From Candidatus Dormiibacter spiritus (GTDB taxonomy: Bacteria > Chloroflexota > Dormibacteria > Dormibacterales > Dormibacteraceae), in the NCBI GenBank assembly GCA_003244185.1, contig QHBT01000047.1, positions 1-35,260 of the forward strand: 35,260 bases of DNA, read 5' to 3'. Within the stretch, counting starts at the first letter, position 1. Every line of letters starts with the position of its first letter. Positions 8,868-16,711 of this stretch are shown in pieces. The notes under the pieces are model-generated. The model was not told the DNA's origin, did not search any database, and saw only the letters and a program-made list of their open reading frames with translations. The position numbers and the translations under genes were made by a program.

Positions 8868-9825
8868 TCAGGCGCGAACCAGGCCAGGTCGCGCGGGGGT
8901 CCGGCAGGGGAGTCAGGCGCCCTTCGATCGCGGCGCGCTGCGGTTCCAACCACGGAGGCAGGATCAGCTTCGTGCCCAGCTGGCTAAGCGGTCCGTCCAC
9001 CATGAAGCCGGGCTCCTCAGTGGCCAGCTCGTAGAGGATGCCGCCCGGCTCCCGGAAGTACACCGAGTGGAAGAAGTGGCGGTCGATGAGACCGCTGTTG
9101 GGGACCCCCTCAGTGTTCAGCTCCTCCAGCCAGGCCGGCTGCTCGGCATCGGTTGTGCTCCAGGCCACGTGATGCACTGTGCCTGCGCTCGGCCGCGCGG
9201 GCGCCTCGGGCGCAGGATCGAAGCTGATCCAGCCGCCTCGCCGCGCGCCGCGGAGCTCCCAGCCACCGCCGGGCCGCGATTCTGCCCGCATCAGGTCTGC
9301 CAGAAGGCCATCGCTGGCCGCGGGCCGGCGACTATAGGCGCGAACGCCGGCAAAGCCCTGCAGGGCCAGCTCCGCCGGAATCTCCGGGTGCCGCGCGCTG
9401 AGCGGCTCGTCAGGTCCCTCGTTCAGGACGAGCTCATGAGCCAGTCCTTCAGGATCTCGGAACAGGAGTGCATTGTGCTCGGGGCGGGTTTCCACGCCGG
9501 CGCCTGCCAGACGCTCTTGCCAGAATTCCAGCGCTTGGCTGGAACCAACCCGCCAGACGATCCTGTGCACCATCCCGGCCCCCGCCCGGCCGGGCTGAGC
9601 GCCCGGATATTCAAAGAACGTGAGATCGGCGCCAGGACGCGCCTGCTCCTCGCCATAGAAGACGTGGTAGACGCCGGGGTCGTCCTGGTTCACGCTTTTG
9701 GCCACCAGGCGCAGACCCAGGGCTCCGGTATAGAACTGCAGGTTGCGCCGGGCATCGCCCGTGATGGCGCTGATGTGGTGGATGCCTGCCAAGCGCATTT
9801 CCAACCGATCTCCTGCGGGCCCCAT
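8725..9825 (-). CDS. Ring-cleaving dioxygenase, MhqO/MhqA-like double VOC protein
   Basis: About 366 residues with two VOC modules. The first opens with 'LAGIHHISAITGDARRNLQFYTGALGLRLV' and the second has 'GTVHHVAWST' and 'GGILYELATEEPGF'. The histidines in GIHH and VHH and the glutamate in LYEL correspond to the metal-binding triad of extradiol-type enzymes. Family members such as Bacillus MhqO are linked to hydroquinone and quinone detoxification. The ATG at 9825 follows the FMN reductase stop by 2 nt; ATG 9798 is an alternative. The reading frame runs about 47 codons past the second VOC domain, antisense to the end of phzF, giving a basic tail that relatives usually lack. Confidence 0.85.
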   Translation of the reverse strand: MGPAGDRLEMRLAGIHHISAITGDARRNLQFYTGALGLRLVAKSVNQDDPGVYHVFYGEEQARPGADLTFFEYPGAQPGRAGAGMVHRIVWRVGSSQALEFWQERLAGAGVETRPEHNALLFRDPEGLAHELVLNEGPDEPLSARHPEIPAELALQGFAGVRAYSRRPAASDGLLADLMRAESRPGGGWELRGARRGGWISFDPAPEAPARPSAGTVHHVAWSTTDAEQPAWLEELNTEGVPNSGLIDRHFFHSVYFREPGGILYELATEEPGFMVDGPLSQLGTKLILPPWLEPQRAAIEGRLTPLPDPRATWPGSRLISRRRAHPTARQRLLRPPQPVRESHLRVRKSAPREAGCGGPSWCPAQ

Positions 9826-9827
9826 AG

Positions 9828-10397
9828 CTAGGCAGCCCTCGCGCGCAGGGGTGCCAGCGCCTCGCCCACGCGCGCCAGCTCCTTCAGCAAGGTGGCGGCG
9901 GCGGTGGCAGTTATCTCGTTGGGCTCCAACCTTCCCTCCTTCAGGAATTGGGCCACGAAGGGGATGTTCACAGCCTCCGGGAGCGGAACCAGCTTCAAGG
10001 AGGTGATGACCAGCTTGGCCATCTGCACCGAGCGGGTGCCACCTGACACGCCACCGTAGCTGACGAAACCGACAGGCTTGTACATCCACTCGTGAACCAG
10101 GAAGTCCAAAGCGTTCAGCAGCGTGGCGGGCATGCCGTAGTTGTATTCAGGCGTGACGAACACGAACGCATCAGCGGAGTCGACGCGGCGGCTCCAGGCC
10201 TTTGTGTGCTCGTGCTCGTACTGGCGGAGCCGCGGATGATGCGGCTCGTCCAAGAATGGAAGCCTGATCTCTGCCAGGTCGGCGAAGTCGACCTCAAAGG
10301 AGCCATCGTCCTCGGCGACCTGGCGAAACCACTCAGCCACTGGCAATCCCACCCGTCCGGGCCGGGTGCTGGCTACAACAATCATCAATCTGGGCAT
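9828..10397 (-). CDS. NADPH-dependent FMN reductase family protein
   Basis: A 189-residue flavodoxin-fold reductase. 'VVASTRPGRVGLPVAEW' is the FMN phosphate loop, 'FVTPEYNYGMPATLLNALDFL' is the family signature, and 'FVSYGGVSGGTRSV' is the second flavin loop. These enzymes reduce quinones, azo compounds or chromate, or supply reduced flavin. The ATG at 10397 is preferred over upstream in-frame codons because AGGAG lies 5-6 nt before it and the conserved strand begins at once. It sits 2 nt from the MhqO-like gene, a pairing that fits quinone handling: reduction by this enzyme, then ring cleavage. Confidence 0.9.
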   Translation of the reverse strand: MPRLMIVVASTRPGRVGLPVAEWFRQVAEDDGSFEVDFADLAEIRLPFLDEPHHPRLRQYEHEHTKAWSRRVDSADAFVFVTPEYNYGMPATLLNALDFLVHEWMYKPVGFVSYGGVSGGTRSVQMAKLVITSLKLVPLPEAVNIPFVAQFLKEGRLEPNEITATAAATLLKELARVGEALAPLRARAA

Positions 10398-10555
10398 TTG
10401 CAACTCCTGGGGTTGGCTGATCCATCGGCCGCGCATATCTACTTGGGAGGGCCGCAAGTCACGTCAACCGCGGCGCTGTGCGATTTCTTCCTGCCAGCTT
10501 TCCGCCGTGCCTGGAAGGCTCTTGCCTGAGCTCGCGACTCACCCGAGGAAGCGCG

Positions 10556-10580
10556 GGCGCGCCTTGCCTCCCGGCGCGCC
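10556..10580 (-). other. GGCGCGCC...GGCGCGCC hairpin between dehydrogenase and FMN reductase
   Basis: Two copies of the self-complementary octamer GGCGCGCC (10556-10563 and 10573-10580) are separated by 9 nt and can form an 8-bp stem. It lies just after the stop of the dehydrogenase gene (minus strand), inside the 190-bp gap before the FMN reductase. This suggests the dehalogenase-dehydrogenase pair and the reductase-dioxygenase pair are separate transcripts. No T-run is present. Confidence 0.35.
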
Positions 10581-10589
10581 ACAGCCTTG

Positions 10590-11648
10590 CTAGAGGGCAG
10601 ACGCGATCGCTTCTCCCATCTCCTCGGTGGACGCCGTGCCGCCCATGTCAGGCGTCCTCGGTCCCTCCGCCAGCACCGCCTCGACCGCGGCCATGACAGC
10701 AGCAGCAGCCGCCGGATGGCCGAGGTGCTCCAGCATCATCGCACCGCACCAGATCTGCCCCACGGGGTTGGCGATCCCCAGGCCGTGGATGTCCGGCGCG
10801 GAGCCGTGAACCGGCTCGAAGAGGGACGGAAATCTGCGTTCCGGGTTCAGGTTCGCCGAGGGCGCGATCCCTATGGTTCCGGTGCACGCCGGCCCAAGGT
10901 CGGAGAGGATGTCGCCAAAGAGGTTGGAGGCGACAACCACATCAAAGCGGTCTGGGTTGCGCACAAAGTGGGCGGTCAGGATGTCGATGTGGTACTTGTC
11001 GGTGATCACCTCGGGGTAGTCGGCCGAGATGGCCGCGAAGCGCTCGTCCCAGTACGGCATCGAAATGGAGATGCCGTTGGACTTGGTGGCGGAGGTGACG
11101 TGGTGCCGGGGGCGGCGGCGGGCCAGTTCGAAGGCGAACCTCATGATCCTGTCGACGCCCGTGCGGGTGAAGATGCTCTCCTGGACCACCGTCTCCCGCT
11201 CGGTCCCTGCGAAGAGCCTGCCCCCCACGGATGAGTACTCGCCCTCGGTGTTCTCGCGCACTACCAGGAAGTCGATGTCGCCAACTGCGCGACCCGCCAG
11301 GGGCGACGGGACCCCCGGCATCAGACGGACCGGGCGCAGGTTGGCATACAGGTCGAAGGTTCGCCGGATCTCGACCAGTGAGCCCCACAGCGAGACGTGG
11401 TCCGGCACCAGCGCCGGCCAGCCCACGGCGCCGAAGAAGATGGCGTCGTGGCCGCCGATCCTCTCCGCCCAGTCCTCCGGCATCATCCGCCCGTGCCGCA
11501 GGTAGTGGTCGCAGCTCCAGTCGAAGTGGTCCCAGCTTAGGTCCAGCCTGAACCGTCCCGCAGCCGCCTCGAGCACTCGAAGGCCCTCCGGGACCACCTC
11601 CTTGCCGATTCCATCACCCGCGATGACGGCGATTCTCTGGCTGGTCAT
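10590..11648 (-). CDS. Tartrate/D-malate-type dehydrogenase (isopropylmalate dehydrogenase family)
   Basis: A 352-residue NAD-dependent beta-decarboxylating dehydrogenase. It opens with 'RIAVIAGDGIGKEVVPEG' and has the family signature 'NLFGDILSDLGPACTG'. 'FDWSCDHYLRHGRMMPEDW' is typical of tartrate dehydrogenase/decarboxylase and D-malate dehydrogenase rather than LeuB or isocitrate dehydrogenase. The ATG at 11648 has AAGGAG 6 nt upstream and overlaps the hydrolase stop as ATGA, so the two are translationally coupled. That coupling suggests consecutive steps on a small hydroxy-acid. The substrate (tartrate, D-malate or another 2-hydroxyacid) is inferred from family only. Confidence 0.88.
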   Translation of the reverse strand: MTSQRIAVIAGDGIGKEVVPEGLRVLEAAAGRFRLDLSWDHFDWSCDHYLRHGRMMPEDWAERIGGHDAIFFGAVGWPALVPDHVSLWGSLVEIRRTFDLYANLRPVRLMPGVPSPLAGRAVGDIDFLVVRENTEGEYSSVGGRLFAGTERETVVQESIFTRTGVDRIMRFAFELARRRPRHHVTSATKSNGISISMPYWDERFAAISADYPEVITDKYHIDILTAHFVRNPDRFDVVVASNLFGDILSDLGPACTGTIGIAPSANLNPERRFPSLFEPVHGSAPDIHGLGIANPVGQIWCGAMMLEHLGHPAAAAAVMAAVEAVLAEGPRTPDMGGTASTEEMGEAIASAL

Positions 11649-12547
11649 TCGTTCTCCTTGGGCAAAAAAGCCAGCAGCTCGGCGAGCAGGGCCTCGGGTG
11701 CCTCCTCCGGAATGTAATGGCCACAGGCCAGGGCTGCGCCGCTGACCCGGCGGGCCACCCGCCGCCACTCCGCCAAGGGCCTGAAGCAGCTGGCGACCAC
11801 TCCCTCGGCCCCCCAAAGCGCCAGCGTGTCGCATTCGATCAGCCTGCCCGCCGCCCGGTCGGCGCGATCGTGCGCCAGGTCGATGCTGGCCGCTGCCCTG
11901 TAGTCCTCACACATGGCGTGGACTGCGGCCGGCTCCCGCAGACAGCGGACGTATTCGGCCAACGCCGGTTCGGTGAAGGGAGCCAGCGCGGCGCTGCGGC
12001 CACCGAGCACTGAGTTGAGGTAGAACTCGGGGTCGGAACCGATCAACCTCTCAGGCAGCGGCACGGGCTGGATCAGGAAGAACCAGTGGAAATAGGCCTT
12101 GGCGAACTCCATACTCGTCTGCTCGTACATGGCAAGGGTGGGCGCGATGTCGAGGGTGACCAGCCGGCGCACGCGCTCGGGGTGATCCAGCGCCATCCGG
12201 TGGCCAACTCTCCCGCCCCTGTCGTGCCCTACGACGAGGAAGCTATCGAAGCCCAACAACCGCATCACCTCGACCTGGTCTTGGGCCATGGTCCGCTTCG
12301 AATAGTTGGCATGATCGGACCGCCCGGAGGGCTTGTCGGAGTCTCCGTAGCCGCGCAGGTCTGTCGCGACGACAGTGAAGTCGCGCGCCAGGCGCTGGAC
12401 CATCCGATGCCAGATGAAGTGGGTCTGCGGCGCCCCGTGGAGCAGTAGGAGCGGTGCTCCGGCACCGCCCACGAGCGCGTTGATCACCACTCCGTTGGCT
12501 CTGAGCCGATGCTGGGCGAAACCAGCGAACCCCTCCTTGTTCAGCAT
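11645..12547 (-). CDS. Alpha/beta hydrolase, fluoroacetate (haloacetate) dehalogenase-like
   Basis: A 300-residue alpha/beta hydrolase. The oxyanion strand is 'LLLLHGAPQTHFIW' and the nucleophile elbow is G-H-D-R-G-G-R, giving nucleophile D109 with carboxylate-binding R110 and R113. The acid is D133 ('TLDIAP') and the base H277 ('CGHYIPEEAP'). The cap carries H154-W155 ('YFHWFFLIQP') and a tyrosine at 216 ('EDYRAA'), which fit the halide pocket His-Trp-Tyr of fluoroacetate dehalogenases. The expected reaction is hydrolysis of haloacetate to glycolate plus halide. Tyr alignment is approximate (an indel separates family members). The start is the ATG giving the family N-terminus; GGAGG lies 13 nt upstream, rather far. 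Epoxide hydrolase is less likely, because the Trp-His pair follows the dehalogenase pattern. Confidence 0.85.
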   Translation of the reverse strand: MLNKEGFAGFAQHRLRANGVVINALVGGAGAPLLLLHGAPQTHFIWHRMVQRLARDFTVVATDLRGYGDSDKPSGRSDHANYSKRTMAQDQVEVMRLLGFDSFLVVGHDRGGRVGHRMALDHPERVRRLVTLDIAPTLAMYEQTSMEFAKAYFHWFFLIQPVPLPERLIGSDPEFYLNSVLGGRSAALAPFTEPALAEYVRCLREPAAVHAMCEDYRAAASIDLAHDRADRAAGRLIECDTLALWGAEGVVASCFRPLAEWRRVARRVSGAALACGHYIPEEAPEALLAELLAFLPKENE

Positions 12548-12672
12548 CCGGTTGATCAGGCCTCCGCCCGGCCGGCCCCGGCGTGGCTCTGCCTGCTCAA
12601 ACAGTGTTCCGTCTCAGAGCCCCGGAGCGTCAGTTCGACTGGCACTGCCGAGCTGGCCAAACGTTTTCCTGC

Positions 12673-12683
12673 TGGTGACACCA
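12673..12683. promoter_or_regulatory. TGGTG-A-CACCA palindrome in the dehalogenase/cupin intergenic region
   Basis: A perfect 5-1-5 palindrome lies in the 224-bp region between the divergent hydrolase and cupin genes. A second, looser GGTG...CACC pair follows about 15 bp on (12696-12711). Between them is TAGCAT, a possible plus-strand -10. This is where an operator shared by both genes would be expected, but no regulator gene is adjacent. Confidence 0.3.
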
Positions 12684-12771
12684 CAGTTAGCATGATGGTG
12701 CAACCTTTCACCGTCAGAGTGAGCGGCCCAGGGCTTGGATTGGCCGACCGACACAGCAGCAGGAGGCCCTC

Positions 12772-13164
12772 ATGAACGGGACACCCGTCATCGCCCCCGG
12801 AGCGGCCGAGCGCTCAGGAGACCAGCAGCGCATCGCCGTCGACGGGACATCGTTCGCGCTCCACGAGTGGCGGGGCAGCGGGCCGCCGTACCTGCACCTG
12901 CACCATGAGGACGACGAGGCCTGGCACGTGCTCGAGGGCAACCTCAGGTTTCGCTTTGTCGACAGGTCCGTCGACGCCGGCGCCGGATCGACAGTTTTCG
13001 TTCCCGCGGGTGTGGCCCACACCTACGAGGCATCGCATGACGCCCGCTACCTGGTCATCCTGCCGCCGCGGCTTCGCCAGCTCATCGCTGACCTGTTCGG
13101 CACCCCCGACCGATCGCTGCACGCCGAAATCTTCCGCAGGTACAGCTCGGAGATCCTCGAGTAG
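12772..13164 (+). CDS. Small cupin-domain protein
   Basis: A 130-residue single-domain cupin. Motif 1 is in 'YLHLHHEDDEAWHVLEGNLRF' (metal-binding histidines and glutamate). Motif 2 is in 'GSTVFVPAGVAHTYE' with the final histidine. All four expected metal ligands appear present, so a metal-dependent isomerase, dioxygenase or quercetinase-like role is possible; the substrate is unknown. AGGAGG stands 5 nt before the ATG. It diverges from the dehalogenase gene and converges on the APC permease gene 43 bp downstream. Confidence 0.85.
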   Translation: MNGTPVIAPGAAERSGDQQRIAVDGTSFALHEWRGSGPPYLHLHHEDDEAWHVLEGNLRFRFVDRSVDAGAGSTVFVPAGVAHTYEASHDARYLVILPPRLRQLIADLFGTPDRSLHAEIFRRYSSEILE

Positions 13165-13207
13165 GCGCGAGAGGAGCAGGACAGCCCAGCTCGATCACGC
13201 CAAACCC

Positions 13208-14566
13208 CTACTCCACATAGGTAACTTCTGGCGGCGGCACCCGGAACAACCGAGTCAGGTAGGCCAGGTAAGCCAAGCCGAGGGTCAGCCAGATGACTCC
13301 CAGGATCTTGGCGTTGCTCTCGAGGCTGAGCAGAAGCCAGACGTCGACGACAGCGCCGATAGTTGGGGCGACGAATTCCGTTACTACCCTCTTCCAGCCC
13401 CGCTCGCCACGTCCCCGGATGAAGAGGGCAATGACCGACAAGTTCACGAACGTGAATGCCGTGAAGGCTCCGAAGTTGATGAAGGAGGTCGATGTGGCCA
13501 CGCTCAGCTTCAGCGCTATCAGGCCTGTCGCGCCGGCCAGAAGGATGTTGAGTGCAGGCGTGTGGAATCTTGGGTGGATGAATCCGAAGAAGCGCTTGGG
13601 CAGCACGTTGTCGCGGCCCATCGCGAAGAGCAGTCGGGAAACGGCGGCCTGGGCCGAGATACCGGAAGTGAACTGGGCGAGGATCAGGCCGCCCAGGAAG
13701 ACTGAGGCGAAGAGGTCGGTGCCGATCGTCTTGGCGATGTCGAAGGCGGCGGCGCTGGAGTCCTTGAATGCTCCGCCGGGGTGGACCAGCTGGGTGGAGT
13801 AGGAGGCGATGACGAACATCCCGCCGCCCAGCAGGATGATCAGCAGGATTGCGCGCGGCACGGTCTTCCTGGGCTCGATCACCTCTTCGGTCATGGTGGT
13901 GACCGCGTCGAACCCCAGGAAGGAGTACGCCGCCAGTGCGGCGCCCGCCGCGACTCCGCCAATCGTGGTCTTCGGGTTGAGGAACGGCGCGCCGTTGAAG
14001 GCAGCCCCAGCGCCTCCGAGCCCAATCACATGGCGGAGGGAGAGGAGGATGAACAGGCCCAGCACGAGCAGCTGGATGACCATCAGCAGGGAGTTCACGT
14101 TGGCGGCCAGCTTGACGCCGACGAGGTTCAGGCCGGACGTCAGGACTATGAAGCCGATAACCCAGACCCAGGTCGGCACGGCGGGAAAGGCGGTTGAGAG
14201 GAAGGCGGCGCCAATCAGCCAGATGGCCATTGGGATGAAGAAGTAGTCGAGCAGGATCGCCCAGCCGACCATGAAGCCGATTCGAGGGCCGATCGACCGC
14301 CGGGTGAAGGTGTAGGCGGAGCCGGCAACCGGGAAGGCCGCGGCCATCTTGCCGTAGCTGTAGGCAGTGAAGAGCATCGCCACCAGCGCGAGCAGATAGG
14401 CCGACCCGGTCGAGCCGGCGGAACTCTCGGCCAGGACACCGAACGTCCCCAGAACTATCAGCGGCGCCAGATAGGCGAGGCCGAACAGCGTGACGGTGCG
14501 CAGGGTGAGGGTGCGCTCGAGAGTTGGGGCCCTGGTGTCGGTGGTGGCGATCGGCGCATCACTCAT
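13208..14566 (-). CDS. APC superfamily amino acid permease
   Basis: A 452-residue permease with about twelve hydrophobic segments. The first span has 'LFGLAYLAPLIVLGTFGVLAESS', the unwound substrate-binding helix of APC transporters. 'AFPVAGSAYTFTRRSIGPRIGFMVGWAILLDYFFIP' and 'AAYSFLGFDAVTTMTEEVIEPRKTVPRAI' are classic APC loops. It starts at ATG 12 bp after gabT on the same strand, with AGGAG 11 nt upstream. Coupling to GABA aminotransferase suggests uptake of GABA, putrescine or a related omega-amino acid. The specificity is inferred from context. Confidence 0.93.
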   Translation of the reverse strand: MSDAPIATTDTRAPTLERTLTLRTVTLFGLAYLAPLIVLGTFGVLAESSAGSTGSAYLLALVAMLFTAYSYGKMAAAFPVAGSAYTFTRRSIGPRIGFMVGWAILLDYFFIPMAIWLIGAAFLSTAFPAVPTWVWVIGFIVLTSGLNLVGVKLAANVNSLLMVIQLLVLGLFILLSLRHVIGLGGAGAAFNGAPFLNPKTTIGGVAAGAALAAYSFLGFDAVTTMTEEVIEPRKTVPRAILLIILLGGGMFVIASYSTQLVHPGGAFKDSSAAAFDIAKTIGTDLFASVFLGGLILAQFTSGISAQAAVSRLLFAMGRDNVLPKRFFGFIHPRFHTPALNILLAGATGLIALKLSVATSTSFINFGAFTAFTFVNLSVIALFIRGRGERGWKRVVTEFVAPTIGAVVDVWLLLSLESNAKILGVIWLTLGLAYLAYLTRLFRVPPPEVTYVE

Positions 14567-14578
14567 GGCTGCTTGCTC

Positions 14579-15952
14579 CTAGCGTCTCCGGCCAAGCGAG
14601 GCGAACGCCTCGTCCAGCACGTCCAAGCCCTCCTTCAGCAGGTGGTCGGGAATGACCAGCGGAGGCAGGAAGCGCAGCACGTTGCTGAACGTGCCCGCGG
14701 TGAGTGTCAGCAGACCGCGCCTGTGGCAGGCGGCCGCCACCTCAGTTGTCAGCTCCGGGTCAGGCTCCTTGGTGCCGGGCCGGACCAACTCGACAGCCAC
14801 CATCGCCCCCCGGCCCCGGACATCACCGATCGCAGGGTGGCGCTCTTGGAGGCGGCGAAGGCGGGGCAGCATTGCCTCACCGATTGACACTGCGCGGCGG
14901 GTCAGGTCCAGCTCCTCCATGGTCTGGATTGCACCGAGGGCAGCGGCGCAGGCGACAGGGTTGCCGCCGAACGTTCCGCCGAGGCCGCCGACATGCACGC
15001 TGTCCATGATCTCGGCTCGGCCGGTGACCGCGGCCAGGGGCAGGCCGTCGGCAATGGCCTTGGCGGTGGCTATCAAGTCGGGCACCACCCCCTCGTGCTC
15101 GCAGGCGAACCAGTCACCTGTGCGGCAAAAGCCGGTCTGGATCTCGTCGGCGATGAAAACTATGCCGCGGTCCCGGCAGAACTCGGCCAGCTGAGCGAGA
15201 AAACCTGGCGGCGGGACGACAAAGCCGCCCTCACCCTGGATGGGCTCGATCACAACCGCGGCGACCTGCTCGGCCCCCACGTGTTTTTCAATCGCGCCGA
15301 TGATCGCCGCCGGGGCCTCTTCTCCGCAGCGCTCAGAGCCGGTCGGCCAGCGAAATGGATACGCCATGGGCAGCCTGTAAATCTCAGGCGCGAAAGGTCC
15401 GAAGCCGCTCTTGTAAGGCATGGCCTTAGCGGTGAGCGCCATGGTCAGGTTGGTGCGGCCGTGATAACCGTGGTCGAACGCCACCACCGCCTGCCGCTTC
15501 GTGTACGTACGAGCGATCTTGACGGCGTTCTCGATCGCCTCGGCGCCGGAGTTCAAGAGGATAGAGCGCTTGGCATGGTCGCCCGGCGTCAGCCGGTTGA
15601 GCTGCTCGCAGACCGCCACATAGCCCTCGTAGGGCGCCACCATGAAGCAGGTGTGCGTAAAAGCGGCCACCTGCTCCTGCACCGCCGCAACCACTCGCGG
15701 GGCGCTGTTGCCGACGCTCACGACAGCGATTCCGGCCCCGAAGTCGATGAGCGAGTTGCCGTCGACATCGACCACCACGCCGCCGGCCGCTCGCGAAACG
15801 TAGATGGGCAGCGTCGAGCTCACCCCCCGCGCCACGGCCGCGCCGCGCCGCGCGTGCAGCTCACGGGATTTAGGCCCGGGGATCTCCGTGACGAGGCGTC
15901 GCTCCTGCGCCAGCTCCGGAGCAACGGTTGCGGAATGCACCATCGAGCTCAT
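14579..15952 (-). CDS. gabT: 4-aminobutyrate aminotransferase
   Basis: A 457-residue class III PLP-dependent aminotransferase. The PLP-binding signature runs from 'GIVFIADEIQTGFCRTGDWFA' to 'PDLIATAKAIADGLPLAAVTGRAEI', where the lysine of 'TAKAIADG' forms the Schiff base. 'NSGAEAIENAVKIARTYT' is the phosphate loop, and 'VVIEPIQGEGGFVVPP' and 'GGTFGGNPVACAAALG' fit GabT well. It transfers the amino group of GABA to 2-oxoglutarate, giving succinate semialdehyde. The ATG overlaps the stop of the upstream SnoaL-like gene as ATGA, so its translation may depend on ribosomes finishing that gene. No succinate-semialdehyde dehydrogenase is in the window. Confidence 0.94.
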   Translation of the reverse strand: MSSMVHSATVAPELAQERRLVTEIPGPKSRELHARRGAAVARGVSSTLPIYVSRAAGGVVVDVDGNSLIDFGAGIAVVSVGNSAPRVVAAVQEQVAAFTHTCFMVAPYEGYVAVCEQLNRLTPGDHAKRSILLNSGAEAIENAVKIARTYTKRQAVVAFDHGYHGRTNLTMALTAKAMPYKSGFGPFAPEIYRLPMAYPFRWPTGSERCGEEAPAAIIGAIEKHVGAEQVAAVVIEPIQGEGGFVVPPPGFLAQLAEFCRDRGIVFIADEIQTGFCRTGDWFACEHEGVVPDLIATAKAIADGLPLAAVTGRAEIMDSVHVGGLGGTFGGNPVACAAALGAIQTMEELDLTRRAVSIGEAMLPRLRRLQERHPAIGDVRGRGAMVAVELVRPGTKEPDPELTTEVAAACHRRGLLTLTAGTFSNVLRFLPPLVIPDHLLKEGLDVLDEAFASLGRRR

Positions 15953-16355
15953 GGGGTCTCCTCCCCGGTCGCTTGGTTGGCGGCTGCGCCGGACTCTTGG
16001 CGGCGGACGAGGAACGGCTCCGGATCGAAGACCAGGGTTTCGCTCTGGATCTTGGCGTCGTCGACTGTGAAGTAATCGGCACAGAGCGATGGGGCTCCGT
16101 CGCTCGTGAACAGCTTGTACAGGATGAGTACGCCGTGCGCGTCTTCGAGGGCGGCGACCTTCTCCCAGCGCGGCTGGACGCGTTCAGCGAATGCGGTCAG
16201 CATGGTGAGGACGTTGCCGCTGGTCGTCAACTGCTGTTGGCCGCTGCTCTGGAAGACAACGTCCGGGGCCAGGTGCCGAGCAGCGGTGGCGAAGTCCCTG
16301 CTCGTCCAGGGTCCTGATACGCAGACACTATCTCCAGCGCAGATCCGTCGCTCAC
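15949..16355 (-). pseudogene. SnoaL/NTF2-like protein gene, frameshifted
   Basis: A GTG at 16355 after AAGGAGG starts 'SDGSALEIVSAYQD', the usual first helix of SnoaL-like proteins. At 16309-16310 one base appears missing. In the next frame the sequence continues 'WTSRDFATAARHLAPDVVFQSSG' and runs without stop to 15949, ending in 'DYFTVDDAKIQSETLVFDPEPF'. Restoring one base gives an intact ~135-residue protein. As written, the first frame stops at 16227, while the second remains open across about 360 bp, so the lesion is recent or a sequence error. The family (polyketide cyclase, ketosteroid isomerase, NTF2-like) does not define a substrate. It leads the gabT-permease operon. Confidence 0.75.
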
Positions 16356-16539
16356 ATTCCCTCCTTCGTGGAGAACCGACCCTCCGTCACACAGCCGATT
16401 ATGAGCCGCGGGCCCAGCAGCTGCTGGGCGCTCCTCCATGATGCCCTGACCAACTCTTCGCGTTTTCATCTGGTCGGCGACCGAAGGGGAAACTGACATC
16501 AAAAGCAGTTTGAGCGCCGCCCAGCTGGCCCAGCCGGCT

Positions 16540-16556
16540 TTGCCACGCTATTGCGA
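16540..16556 (+). promoter_or_regulatory. Candidate Nur (nickel Fur) box upstream of the nickel transporter
   Basis: TTGCCA, 5 nt, TTGCGA. The reported Streptomyces Nur box is tTGCaa-N5-ttGCAA; this agrees at 10 of 12 positions with the same spacing. A lone TTGCGA half-site recurs at 16626-16631. The site lies about 155 bp before the transporter ATG, and the gene next to that transporter encodes a Fur-family protein. The distance is rather large for an operator unless the promoter is far upstream. Confidence 0.35.
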
Positions 16557-16711
16557 CAAGATCACCACAAGGCTCGCGCAGCGGACCATTTAACCTTAGC
16601 CAGAGCGGGGAAACCGTTCATACTGTTGCGACGCATTCCTGATAGACTCGCCCCGCTGATCTCTAGCGGCTTTGCTGGACGGAGGCTGACGGCTTCTCCG
16701 AGGAGGTAGAC

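Noticed and set aside
9826..10089. N-terminal extension of the MhqO-like dioxygenase frame to 10089
   Set aside because: It lies out of frame within the FMN reductase gene, is Arg/Gly/His-rich, and the VOC family starts at 9825 or 9798.
14993..16075. Long plus-strand open frame antisense to gabT
   Set aside because: The minus strand encodes an unmistakable aminotransferase; the plus-strand frame is an Arg/Gly/His-rich shadow with no domain.
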